Part shown: positions 23,239 to 36,000 of the stretch, piece after piece | Numbering within the stretch: the first letter of the stretch is position 1 | How the letters are laid out: every line of letters starts with the position of its first letter | Assembly: GCA_905250885.1 (NCBI GenBank) | Contig: CAJNOQ010000200.1 | Coordinates: forward strand, 1-63,754 | DNA from: Didymodactylos carnosus | Taxonomy: Eukaryota > Rotifera > Eurotatoria > Philodinida > Philodinidae | Direction of reading: 5' to 3' | Length of the DNA: 63,754 nucleotides | Made by a program: the position numbers and the translations under genes | Notes under the pieces: generated by a model | What the model saw: the letters and a program-made list of their open reading frames with translations, nothing else | Told to the model about the DNA's origin: nothing | Databases searched by the model: none

Positions 23239-24801
23239 TCAACTATTAACCAACAAGACTTCTTGTAAAAATAGAGATGTTTCAGATGACGATGTTAGTT
23301 TCGAAATTTCCTCTTGAAACATAGTACATTCATTTTGATTTTCACGAACGGACTCTGGTTCATTTGTATTTTTGTGATAATAGCGATGATGGCAGTGATG
23401 AGTGTTAAATGAAATATAATTAAAATTATTAATTGTTTGTTGCTGTTGTTGTCCTTTATCTCCGTGATCATGAGAATTTATTTTTTGCCGTTTAATCGAA
23501 TTTGTATTTGTCATTGATAATCGCTTTTTCCTTATTAATTTATTACCATCAACTACACATTCATTCAGTCTAAAAGGATCTATCAGGTTATCAATAGTTT
23601 TTGTTGTTATTTGTGATGAAACACTTTCAGCTGAATCCGATTTTATTGTTGATTGTAATAAATGTCTGTTATGTTGATACAATGTACACATATTATCGGG
23701 TTTTGTAGAACGTAAATTTGTTGGTGCTAAAATGAAGATGATTCTAATTCAGGTCAAACTATTCTATATAAGATTTGTTATGCTTTAATAAGAAATTTTA
23801 AGTTATTTTTTAACGGTACATTATGCAATACAAATTGCGAACATAGTATTAACGAAATATCGAAAATAAATACTTACAATAATTTGACTTTAGTACGTTG
23901 TTTGATGTTGAATGTAATATTGATGTTAAAGATGATAAATAATCAGAAGATTTTTTAAGATCACTTCGATCATTATTCTTATACCCTAAATCTTTTAGTA
24001 TATATTCAATATTTGATTTTCGTTGCTCAGAATCTTTCATTGGTATAGTAATAGGTGATATTGAATTCTGCATAACATTATCAATTGGTAAACGATTTAA
24101 TGTGAACCACGTTAAACTATTATCATATTGTTGTTCTTTTTCTACGGTTATTATTTTAGTCCAAAAAGGTTTTATTGATCTCTGAACAGAAGAATTTGAT
24201 GAACAATCAGCTGAACAAAAATGGTGAGTTACTGTTGGAGATAAACTTGTCAATAAACTATTATCATTATCGTTGATCGGTATTGTTTTTTTCACTGAGC
24301 CAATTGGTTTCGTTTTCAAACCTTTTTTAGATATTATTATTTCTTTTGTTGTTGCTATTGTATGTACAGAAGTATTATTATCGACTAATTGTGTACAGGA
24401 CTTGTTCAACGGTGATTGTTTAACGAGACGAGCTAAATCAGCGGCAGAATAACCAATAACCGTTTGTAAATCACATACAAAACGATAATGACAACGTTTA
24501 TTTGCTACTTTTGCTAACATATCGCCTTCATAGTAATAACGTAGTGCACGTGTTAATTTTTCATATGTCATTGATGGCTTTTTTTTTCGTTTACCCCATA
24601 ACATAGATACAGCATGAGGATTTTTAAAACAAAACTCACCTAAAAAAATATCACTTACATAATAGCAATTTACGACAAAAGATTAGTGAATAAATAGACC
24701 TTCTTCTCCATCTACCCAATGGATTATATTGGCATAATTTTTGTCTGTAAGTATTTCTAATAAAAACTGCCATAATTGCGGAATCTGATCTCCATTTGTA
24801 C
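23239..24801 (-). CDS. GABPA: ETS-domain transcription factor, GABP-alpha-like (3' part of gene; 5' exons not found)
   Basis: ETS factors bind GGAA sites in nuclear DNA; GABP-alpha pairs with the ankyrin protein GABP-beta and regulates mitochondrial and housekeeping genes. Three exons: 24700-24801, 23878-24639 and 23239-23725 (TGA at 23239). The ETS domain begins at IPQLWQFLLEILTDKNY and runs through ANIIHWVDGEEGEF, LWGKRKKKPSMTYEKL and TRALRYYYEGDMLAKV to YRFVCDLQTVIGYSAADLAR. YEGDML and IGYSAADLARLV point to GABPA rather than ETS1, ELK or ERF. Both recognition Arg residues (RALRYYY) are present. Odd: the usual GKRFVYKF is NKRCHYRF here. After the domain come about 370 residues of low-complexity Ser/Thr/Asn-rich sequence with a QQQQQ run, not known from GABPA. 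The first visible exon starts after an acceptor, so upstream exons (OST/PNT region in relatives) are needed but not recognised in 24.8-30 kb. Confidence 0.8.
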
Positions 24802-25795
24802 CTTAAAACAGAAGTCAATAGTGTATTATCAAAAGATAAAATGGCAAATTGATAAATGCACTATGTTCTATATCATCTTTCTTTATTCATTGTTTTTCCA
24901 TACTAATTTGTCTTTAATAATCCTTACCCTTTATGGATTTAGAATTTTTTTTGAATAGTCCCAATGAAAATGGCATATATGTTAACTGAAGCCTACTGTG
25001 ACGCTTAGTCATGGTTTATATATGGTAGAATTTAACTTCTGATATGCATGTCGTAATTCTTTATCAAACAAATATACACATGATAGCACATAGAACGTAT
25101 CATCATGTCTAATTAAACATGTTATGTTTGCATGTATATGCGCGCATTTGTTTTAACTTTCGTAGAAGGCGTAATATAGTATGAAAGGTACTTTGTTATA
25201 TATACCCAAAATAGCGGTAGAAAACAAGTAGAAGCGCAGAAACACGTGTAAAGATCTGTATTCAATGGACATGTCCATGGACGAGACATGAAGAAAAAAG
25301 ATTTCTAGGCAGATCTCTAGGAACATGTAATAAAGAGATAGTGTGATACATGTGTGTGATACAGGCTGTAAAATATCCTCCTACGAGAGAGATAATTCAT
25401 CATTTGAAGATTTGTGTCTCCTAAAAATATGTCTCTCTGAATGTTCCTCAAGAAATATCTCTTCCCATTTGTGAACTCAAAAATAGGGTTTCTAACGATC
25501 GTGCATTAAAAGAAGGATATCGCGCCTTGGGGCTACCGTTTTCGATATAGGATGCTGCCGAATGGCAATTTCAATAGCCCAATGTTGTCCCTGCAGCTAA
25601 CAAGTTTCTGATATGGTCCCCATCTCGTTACTAGTCATCAGCCACAGTTCTGGACAGAAGGATAATCTAACGCAGAGTTCTTTCGTCCAATTACTTGGGC
25701 ACACACATACACTTTTTTCTATCTACTTTTAGTACAATGTCTTTAACTCTTTCACTGGCGGGGGCGTCTTTTGACGCCAAGTAGTAGTATTAGGT

Positions 25796-26706
25796 AGCCC
25801 AGATAAAATAGGACACTGTGTTCGTTGTTTTTGGGGCACTGTCCAGTAGTTCAACGAGTTCGTTTAAGCTCAATCGATAGAGAATTGAATTCTCTACAAA
25901 ACCTGCTATTTCAATCTCTGATAGCATTTTTCTCGTTTGAGTACCATTCAAAATATTAAAGGGTGCTGAGTTGTCGGACTGCGGCACACTGAAAATAGAA
26001 AAATATTTACCTTGATCCAAAAACAGATTCCATAAGAATTTTAAAAACATCAGAAAATTCACCAGAAAATTCTGCATCTCCTCACATATTTTTCGAAATT
26101 TTGCAGTTAAGTTTTCTAGAAAAAATTTTCTGTGTAATAAACTGATAAATCTAAAACAACCTAACTTTTGAACCTATTTTTCACAGACTTCAGGTTTTTG
26201 GCAATAAAAGCAGTAAAACGTTCTGAATCCAGAGTTTTAGTTTTACTATCTTACTCAGAATTAAGCTGTGCATTTTTTGATAAATAAACAAAGTTTCTCA
26301 GTTGAAACCATTAATTAAAAATATTAATTTAATTTAAGCAAATTGAAAAGCCGGTTGAGAACTAATTATGAGTTCAGTTGACGTAGCGAAAACATTGTAT
26401 GAAGTTATAAATGAGTGAGATCGATAAAGCACAAAATTATCTATCTTTCCACCTAGAAAAATTAAGTATTGAACCTCAGACAAAGGACTAAAATTCTCAA
26501 AAAAGGAAAAAAATACGTCGCAGTGCGGCAACTCAGTACCATACAATATGCTGAATGGTACTCAAACGAGAAAAATGCTATCAGAGATTGAAATAGCAGG
26601 TTTTGTAGAGAATTCAATTCTCTATCGATTGAGCTTAAAATGAAACTCTTTGAACTACTGGATAGTGCCTCAAAAAAAAACAAAGTGTCCCATTTTATCT
26701 GGGAGT
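25796..26706. mobile_element. Foldback element of about 0.9 kb with arms of about 190 bp
   Basis: Arm 25796-25985 matches the reverse complement of arm 26519-26706 at about 85-90%. The longest identical core includes TTTAAGCTCAATCGATAGAG, the following AATTGAATTCTCTACAAAAC, and CTGCTATTTCAATCTCTGAT. The spacer of about 530 bp carries no recognisable transposase. Ends read GCCCAGATAAAAT and, in reverse complement, TCCCAGATAAAAT. A clear target duplication was not found. Open frames over the arms are shadows of the repeat. Confidence 0.75.
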
Positions 26707-27254
26707 TAACAATATTGTCGAAATCTGCTATATTACGATGCAGAACACATGAAAAAAAGAGTCTACTAGATAATAGATTTTTGCCTGATTGTGTTACAGA
26801 CGAAACACGTTCAAGTAAGTTTCAAACTAGCTATGGAACAGTTGCTCAACCTGTCTTGTGAAAGAGGGAATGGTAGAAGTTCAAATAGTTTAGAAGTTGT
26901 ATTTGTGTCTGTTAGACTGAACTTTTTGGGAGTAATAATAATTATTTTTTGTTCAACAACAACAACAGAAGAAGGTGGGGAAGAAATTTTCTTTAAAAAT
27001 GTCTATCTATCATTTTCAGATCTATTATTGAAAGGTAAAAACATTTTGAAAACAAATTACATAGCCTTTGTTGAAATATATCTACACGAATAATTATAAA
27101 CGTTGCAGGTATGAAGCACGTATTATAAGAAAGTTGTCTTCTGAATCTAAGACAACTGCGCTGAAAATAATAAGCAAAATCAGTCAAAGAAGAAATTAAG
27201 AATTTTTCATTGAAGATTGTCACTTACAGAAAATACTCACCTCCTTCCACTGTG

Positions 27255-27415
27255 GTGACTAGTTCTGTTTGTATTTTTTTTTTCTCTCTCTGTTATTTCT
27301 GTATTGTTAGTTTCTTTTATTGCTCGTTGACTATAGTCATTGTTATTATTATAGGTCGGAAATCTTTGATGACTGTCGCTTCTCGTGCATAAATTAGTCT
27401 TGGTGAGATTGAGGA
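27255..27415 (+). mobile_element. 3' end fragment of the same LINE family as at 51-53.5 kb
   Basis: The segment ATTATTATAGGTCGG...TTTGATGACTGTCGC...CGTGCATAAATTAGTCTTG corresponds to the 3' tail of the LINE copy near 53430-53510 (TATTACAGGTCGG, TTTGATGACTCTC, GTGAATAAAC, ATCTTAGTC). The preceding T/C-rich tract also aligns. It is a dead-on-arrival 5'-truncated copy of about 150 bp. Confidence 0.6.
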
Positions 27416-27518
27416 TGTGATGACGTTTTAAAAGTATACCTACTATTATTCATTGCTAGTTTTAGTATGAAAGTCTTTTTTTCTTAAAAATGTTTTAATA
27501 TTTGAATACCACAAAGAA

Positions 27519-27971
27519 TGTCAAAACGTCTGTCTGAAGGCATTGATATCAAAAATTCTCGCGAAAATATGAATGGAAGCAATGAGAATAAAGAAGAAGA
27601 ACAAAAGTGTAAAGAAAACGAGCAAGATGACGGTGTGGAAGAGATTAGAAACTTAAAAGCTAACGACAAGTTCTACTTAAGTCATCATTGATTATTTTCT
27701 TTAATAGGTTGAAGAAGTAATGCCGGACTTTTATTTAGCGATGATGATAATTTCGGCTGCAATTATTCTGACGAAACACTTTATCCTGATTTATTCCTTG
27801 AAAAATCAAACAAAGTTAGAAAAATCAAAAGCGGTTGTTTCAAAAGTGTGCAGTAGATATGGTACAATTAAAAACGAATATTATTCAATTGATGATGAAG
27901 AAAAAACAAAAGGTTATGGGTTGTACTTTTTAGCTCAATTCTTCATTGAGAATTTTTGGTTTAGAAAATAG
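27519..27971 (+). other. Two small open frames, possible minor or decayed gene
   Basis: The first frame begins ATG at about 27519 (MSKRLSEGIDIKNSRENMN...), is rich in Glu, Lys and Asn, and ends TGA near 27692. The second (27720-27971, 83 codons) begins MPDFYLAMMIISAAIILTK, which looks like a membrane segment, and ends IENFWFRK. TTTAATAG just before 27709 resembles a splice acceptor, but I found no donor that joins the frames in phase. No family was recognised. They lie just downstream of a LINE fragment, on the strand opposite to all recognised genes. Confidence 0.2.
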
Positions 27972-28327
27972 ATAGTTATCGTTTGGATAAATCTTATCAA
28001 TCTATCGTGGTATTAGGAAATAATCCTGATGCTGAATAGCAGTGTCTGACTATTGATTAAAGGAAAATGCGTAGGTAGTTCATCATTTGGATGGCCTTAC
28101 GAATCTTAGATTAGTTATCCAGTATAGTGGATAGAATTATTGGTGAATTTCTAAATATCAAATCGATTTAATGTAAAATTCTCGTAATTAATTTGTCATA
28201 CAATTTAAATAATCTTGTATTGGAATATGGTATTCGTCTGGCAAATTCTTTTGACTGAATGAATGAGATATCAATAATATCTCCTTGTGCTAGCGAGATT
28301 TACTTATTTATAACATTTTTGTCTGCT

Positions 28328-28357
28328 TTATATATGTATATATATATATATATATAT
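28328..28357. repeat. (TA)n microsatellite
   Basis: About 15 TA units with one interruption. Confidence 0.9.
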
Positions 28358-29428
28358 ACTACAGTGCAAAACAATGGATCATAAGTGTGTATCTATTCAA
28401 AAACATCACAAAAAAATCCATAATAAAATCCAAATAGAAGTTTAACATACAATAGCAAGCGTGCAACATAAAGATAAATAAAATTGTTTTTTTTAATTAT
28501 TATAATAAAATATATTTTTTTACACTGAAAGAAGAGAGTATGATACAGAATTTTATTAATTATCATCAAAATACGAAAATTAAATGAGAGAAAAACTAAA
28601 CATTTTACATTTTGTAAGTTATTTAGACGCTAAAGATGGATAGTTTTCAGATAGAGATAGTTGCTTTTTGCCTTTTCTCCCATGTTATACAATATCTAAA
28701 TACATGATTTTCCTTTAAATTTTAAACGATAAAGTTTTTGCAAACATTGAACAGATATCAATTGTACAGTCGATCAAAAACAGTGTTTGTGATTTATCGT
28801 CAAATATAACTTTCAAAATATATGCTAATTTATCTAGTCAACATACAATATATTTTCCTTCCTATTTATTGAGAAAAAGAATATTACTTTTGACAGATTT
28901 CTTGCCAGTAACAAATCTTTAGTTAGCCGTATATGATCGTTCACTCAACATTTCACAGAGTGAAAGAGCACAGCATCTACTTATATTCTTCCAACTTTTT
29001 TTTTCTTCTGTCAAACAACAGAAAAATATCCATCATCCTTGATAGAAAGAACGTGTACAACAAAGGAAAACAAAACAGAAGAATAAGTATATAGTAAAAA
29101 ATCACCAGATTATATTGTGTTTAAAAAGATATACATACTATTGGAAATATAATAGATAAATTAGAGAGAGAAAAAAAAACAAATAATTACAAGTTCATCT
29201 CAACTGTTGGCTAATTAATGTTGTTAGTTGTTACATTCACACACTGCTATTTTCAAACAATGATCTGAGCGTTGCCTCCAAAATACAGAAGAAAATAAAA
29301 AATAACAACAATTAACAGATTAAAAAAAAGCAAACGAAAAATGTTTTTATTGCAATCAATTTTTGTCTCTGATCGAAAAAAAAAATATTGATCAATAAAA
29401 TAGATAAAGACAGGAATAAATTGATGTT

Positions 29429-29432
<4 letters not shown>

Positions 29433-29465
<33 letters not shown>
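29433..29465. repeat. (AT)n microsatellite
   Basis: About 16 uninterrupted AT units, downstream of the FNDC3 stop codon. Confidence 0.9.
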
Positions 29466-29471
<6 letters not shown>

Positions 29472-30055
29472 CAAAAAGTCATGAAAACTCACTCACCCAT
29501 TTAATTTAATACTGAAATAAACGAATCTGATTTTAAGAGAGGTTAGAGAGGAGACAAATTCAGTATCAACGTATATTTTGCAGGTATAATTTAGAGTATG
29601 TGTCTCTTATTTAACATTTTATTCCATCTGTAATATTAAAATTTCTTTTTACTTTACGATCGAACAATTAAACAAAAGAAACATATAACAATAGAGACGT
29701 AAAAGAACATATATGGGTATGCAGTATATGTATATCAAATATGTGTTTATTAATAATTTTTTTTTATGTGTGAATATAATTTAAGAGAATAAAAAGGATA
29801 TCTTTTATAATAAAAAGAATAAATGACCAACAACAAAAAAAAATTTAAAACTAACAGAAAAAAAAGAAAAAAAACAACCAACAAACAACATCAACAACAG
29901 TAAATAACAACAACAAATGAAATTCGTGTGCGGCTGAGAAAAAAGAGAGGAGAGAAAGAGAGATAAACAGAGAAAAACTGTGTAAAGACAAACAAATAGA
30001 GGCCAAGCCCATTTTTGGCACGTGTGGGCGTGCGTTCTTTGTTTCATAAATCATC

Positions 30056-33000
30056 TCACTGTGTCTTTAAACCATTATGCATTGTTGTTGTCGTTTGTGT
30101 TGTTGATGCCGTTGTTGTTATACCGCCATATTTTGTATAAATAAAATTAGCCATAACAGCTACAAATATCGCCAATAATGTAAAACATATAAATATAATA
30201 ATAGCCCATTCTTGATCTGTTAATTGACGACTCTCAAATGCTGTATACGTTTTAAATTTACGTTGTATAAAAGAGAAACATTTATTTGATAGACTTTGAT
30301 TCTTCGTCGATGTTGTCATAGATGGTGACGGATAGGATGTATGATGGTGAGACGATGATGATGAAGACGGTGACGAAAATTGTATTGTATCAATGTTCGA
30401 TGGTGTAGAGATATGGTATGGGTGTGACGACGGACGATTAATTTGTGTACGCTGTTGCTGTTGTTGTAATAATTCTTCTGGACGAGGTAATGTAAAATGG
30501 GTTACAGGACTATAGGGACCATTTAATAGGATCCCTTCATTCGTTACACGTATTGCACAAACACGAATACAGTAATCAATACCAGCTACCAAATTCGTTA
30601 CACGATAAGATGACATTTCACCATTGTACAACTTGAATTAGAAAAAGAAAAGGATAAAAATGTAAGACATATCTCGAATAATTGCAATATGAAATATTTA
30701 TAATTCATGTGAAAATGAAGTTTTTAGCTCTCGATCAAAAAATGCAACATCAAGCCCAAAGTAAGATCCTGCTTCCCACAGTGTATATTGACGTTAATTC
30801 AAAAATTAAAAGTAAAAATTCTTTTCATTCTTGATCGATCATAGGCACAAAAGAAATAATTCAATTAAACAATGCATTTTTCGGAGAAAACTCATGCTAA
30901 TTATAAAGAATATAAAAATAAATGTATCTTACTTCAAAATAATCTTCTTTTCTGTATACTTGTATTTGTAACATATAACTAATTACATCTTTTCCTAACG
31001 GTTTATGTGGTTGCCAATTGATGAGACATGATGTACTTGTTATATCAGTTATATAGGGTGCTAGAAAAAATAAAGAAATAAAATTGATTGAAAATAATGA
31101 CAAAAAAAAGAATAATAGTATTCCCATTAAAGTACCTTTCAAGACATTTGGTGGCGCCTTTGTTGTTGTAAATGTATATATTTCCGACCATGGTCCAGCA
31201 CCCGTTTCATTTTTGGCACATATACGGAAATTGTATGGTGTATATTCTAATAATTTATTGATTTTATGTGTAAAATTATTGCCAGTGTAAATTGAATTGA
31301 AACTAAATATCCAACATTTTATGATAAACCATATCGGAAGAAAGGGTGTATAGAAAAACATACATTCCGTCTTTTCCTTCTATTTCTACTGTAAATATGA
31401 TTGTTTTCTGACTGTTAGAGTTGGTGGTCGTATTATTAGAAGTGCTACTGTTATTTGTGTTACTATTAATTAGTGTATCCATGGGTGTAGCTGATAGTGT
31501 TGCAGTGCTTCCCACAATTCGATTCTGCAATTGGTCACCATTACCCCATTTTAATTTTAACGAGTTACATGTGGCTGCTATACACTCTAAACGTGGAGGA
31601 TCTGGCGGTAAACTTTTTGTTGGGCTGAAAATGAACAGAGTTATATGATGATCTAGACAAATAGTAGCTGTTTGAATTTACCATTTCACTGTAGATGAGA
31701 ATGGTCCAGGACCAATATTATTAATAGCTCGTACACGTATCCTAAAAGAGATATCAAGATATAAATTTTAATCAGTTATGACATAACTGTTATGGGATAG
31801 CTAAACAAAGTGGTCAAACAAGACTTTTCATTCATCGCAACAGAATGAACAGTGCTGTACCTGTATGTCGTATCTGGTAAAACTTCATCGATTGTATATT
31901 CGGTTAATTCTCCAACAAATATTAATTCTTTTTCTCCGATATCAATATAATATCCGGTAATTGGTGATCCATTATTTGCTGGCTCTTTCCAGCTTAATGA
32001 GATAGATGTTGATTTTGCATGTGCTTTTACTGACGTAACAATAGCTGGACAAGTTGGTGGTGTAACACATGAAGCAATCGACGTGTATGGACCTTGTCCC
32101 GCAGAATTCACTGCCTAAAAAAACGTTTAGTCGACTTCATAAGTTATCATAGCCAAGTCTCGATGATTATTACCTGTACACGAAAACAATAAAGTGTTGC
32201 CGGTGTAAGACCTTTTACTTCATAAGAAACATTGGGCCCACAATACAACTGTGTGAAACTATCTCCTTCCTTTCTTGACCACTCTAGTCGATATTCTGTT
32301 ATAGCGGCGCCATTATTGACTCCTTCTTCCCAAGTAATTATTGCACTATTAGCAGCACGACATTGTACAAGAAAATTTCTTGGTGCATCAGGAACACCAG
32401 GACCAGATAGAACATCTAAATACTCAGACCATGGACCAGCCTAGAAAAAATGAGAACGATGAAAAATAGATCAAAAAACCATTGATTTGATTTATTATAT
32501 TAATATTTACGCCGGCTTTGTTAAACGCTCGAACTTGAAATAAATACGGTCTTCCGGGTAGTAAAGCCGTTACTATACAATCCAAATCTTTTCCACGATA
32601 AACAAGTCTCGATGAATTGTCAGGATTTGTTATCTGAACTTCAAAATCAATGATATCTGCACCACCATCATAATCTGGATAAGCTACAAAAAACATAATT
32701 TTGTGAAGTTACATATAGAAAAGACTTATAAGATGATTAAAAAAAGTATACCCCAACGAAGATGTAAAGAATTGGCTTTTGGTTTTCCGGATACTCTCGG
32801 TGGATGACAAGATGCTGGAGCAACAGCTGGCGTTTGAAGTTTTGTTGTATCAGATAGATCACTTTGACCGGCAACAGAAGTACAAGACACACGTAATATA
32901 TAGTTATGGCCAGGTATTAACTGTTCTAGACAATGTTCAGTTTCTAATCCATTATATATCATATGAAATCCTACAAAAAGAAAACTAAAGTGTACTAAGA

Positions 33001-36000
33001 ACTGAATTAATATTACAGAAAAGAAATCACTTTTATAATTAAAAGTTAAATAATCAAAGTACAATAGAGAGAACAACAACAGGAAAGCGACTATACAATA
33101 CTGAAGAAATGAAGAAACTGTAATCTTCAGGATCTATTTAGGAGTATAGGCATTTTTATACAAGCAAACATTAAGCACATTCGAATCACAGTTTAGAAGT
33201 ATATAACGATGGCTATTAACATTGAATATACAGAGACAAGTAATTTCTATTGAACAAAGACAATATTAAATGAGAACTATCTTACGAACCGTCATCTGCT
33301 ATAAAGAATATAAGAATATTAAAAAAAAAAATTAAAAAAAAAAATGATAATTAACATACCTTTCGCTTCTTCTAATTCTAAATGATATCTCTGGATCTCT
33401 GATCCACCATTGTCTCTTGGAGGATCTAAATTAACCACAAAATATATTGAATGAAGCAGAATGTTCAGATATATAAAATTGAAAAACTAACCCCAAGTAA
33501 TTCGACAGTATGTCGGTTGAATATGCCCTTTTATACGTGGTTTCGATGGTGCTCCGGGTCGATCAGGTAACGTTCGATAAGATACAATTTGTGAATAATT
33601 ACTTTGACCTTCTTCATTGTTCGCTGCCAACTAGAGGAGAAAAAAGCATAACTTCTTTAAAAGTTCAAACTTGGATAATTTAGTCTAATTTTACTCGAAA
33701 TTTGTATTCTGTATTTCGATATAAATCCGTTATTTTATAAGATAAATTGGAGCCAATATATCTGTTACGAAAATAATGTGATTCATCACTCATTTGCAAT
33801 GTAAATGATTCATCCATTTGACGTTTAATCCACGATAATGTTAAAAATTTAACTCCTTTTTCATGCAACATAGGCGGATCAGGCTCAGGTGGAATTGTTC
33901 CTGTTGTACTGAATTGAACCGGATCACTAAATTCACTAAATTAAAAAAAAACAATAAATAAATAAAATTAGAGTGTAAATAATAAAAAATTTTATTTATA
34001 CAAAAATCATACCTTCTTCCAATACTGTTTTCTGCTGCCAAACGAAATGAATAATATGTTGCGGGTGTTAATTTATTAATCATAAATTGTTTTTTTGAAC
34101 CACGATATATTTCAATATATTCTCGACCTTTGCCCTAATGTGAAGGAATTATTATCATTAGTGATAAATAATTACACCAGTGATTCGAACTTACTTCATC
34201 ATATTCCAATATATAGTTTAAGATTTTCGATCCATTATCAATAGCTGCCTAAAAATGAGAAACATTTGCAAAAAACATTTCCAATTTCTTTTCCTTCAAC
34301 TTACACCCCATCTTAAAGTTAATGAATTTTTCAATCTTCCACCTAACAATTTTGGTGGTAATGGCCTATCTGGTTCACATTGTTCGGTTACAAACGGCAC
34401 CGGATTTGTATATTCGCCTTTATAAGTATCAATACACGCGCAAACTCTATAAAGAGATAACAAGCGACAAAATTAAGTTGTATTGTACTCAAAAAGTTAT
34501 TTAAACTATAATTAATTAGACTTTCTACATCCCGACAAGTATTTCTGATTAATGAAGGTTTGTTAAAAAAATAAATACTAAACACTCTGAATCCTCAGCT
34601 GAAGAATGGTAAATGAACAAACTACTTTTGAATAACAAAATCGTTTTAAAAAATTGTCTGTGCCATAAACATACTTGAGATGATATTCCGTGGCTGGTTT
34701 CAAATCTTTCAATGTAATTTCATTTGCATCACCACTAAAATATTCGTATGTCATTATTATTACTACGTTTGTATTATTTAAATAGAAAAACGTTATTTAT
34801 TGACTATGATAACAAACCTGTACACTTGTTTATATTTGGCATCTTTTCCTTTATCTGACAATAATAATTCATAAATTAAATCCGTAAAATCAATTTGATA
34901 ATCATCTTGTTGCTGTGATGGTGAGGGTGGTACTGTAGTGGCTGGTGTAACAATGGTAGGAGTGGTAGTTGTTGATGATGCAGAAGAAGACGCAGATCTT
35001 GGTGGTTGCAATCGAACTAATGCACTACGACTTTCAATATCTTGTATCTTAAAAATACACAAAAATAAGATGTTAGAGTTTAATAATATGAAATAATAAA
35101 TTTTCTCTAACATACAATTGGTGGTGTCAAATTCGATAATCCTTTTTCAATTGTTTGTCTTTCTTTATCATATTCACATAATTCTGGCTCCGACGATAAA
35201 TTACTGGCCACCATTTCTGACGAATAATAAGGTGAATAATGTTGTTTATCACCCCCGTCTAAAAATACAGATATAGGATTTTTTTTTCACACACATACAA
35301 TGACGACCTGGTAGATGAAGAAGAAATGTATTCAAACGTATGTGACGATAACTTTTCACAGGAAAAGTGATCATTGTTGTTGGTATAGGCAGATTTATAT
35401 TGATATCCATTCCGCCGTTCTATTAACTCTCAATTATGACAAGTATAATAATGTGCTTCATTTTCCTTTATATTTCAGTTATGTTTACATAAAACAAAAA
35501 AGAAAAAAAAGAAGAGAACATAATGAACTTTTTATTTTTTTATTTTTTTTTTCTATATATATTAAAAATAGACGCAAACAGCTGATTATTTTATTGTTTG
35601 TCTTTCTACATGTGATATTTGTGTAGATTTATATATAATACAATATCTATGGCGCCACAAACGAAAATAATAGAACTATATGCCAATTGAAATAGGAAAT
35701 TTATTACTAGTCGCAATGTGTCAATCAATTACTCAAAAGAGTATAAATTTCAGACAGCTGCTAGAAGCAAGTTCATTTTTCTAAAAATAACATATATTTT
35801 TAAGTTTATGCAAACATGAAAAACGAAACAATCCTATTATTAACCGTCGTATTGCATAGGAGCGCAGTATAAATCTGTGCAATGCATTTATATCGAAGAA
35901 TGATACCATGAATTTAATAATAAACACATACAACAGATCATAGTGAGAATGTTTTTATATTCCTATTGTTATTTAGATGACCAGTTGCAGTGTGTATATT

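Larger units (their letters stand above)
24802..30055. other. Region between the ETS exons and the FNDC3 3' end
   Basis: It probably includes an intron or promoter of the ETS gene and the 3' UTR of FNDC3. Contents: a GC-richer patch at 25495-25700 of unknown origin, a foldback at 25796-26706, a LINE 3' fragment near 27255-27415, two small plus-strand open frames at 27519-27971, and TA dinucleotide runs at 28328-28357 and 29433-29465. The remainder is plain AT-rich sequence with nothing recognised. Confidence 0.55.

Noticed and set aside
29805..30054. Open frames just downstream of the FNDC3 stop
   Set aside because: Low-complexity Phe/Leu/Ser translation of poly-A and GA-rich 3' UTR sequence.
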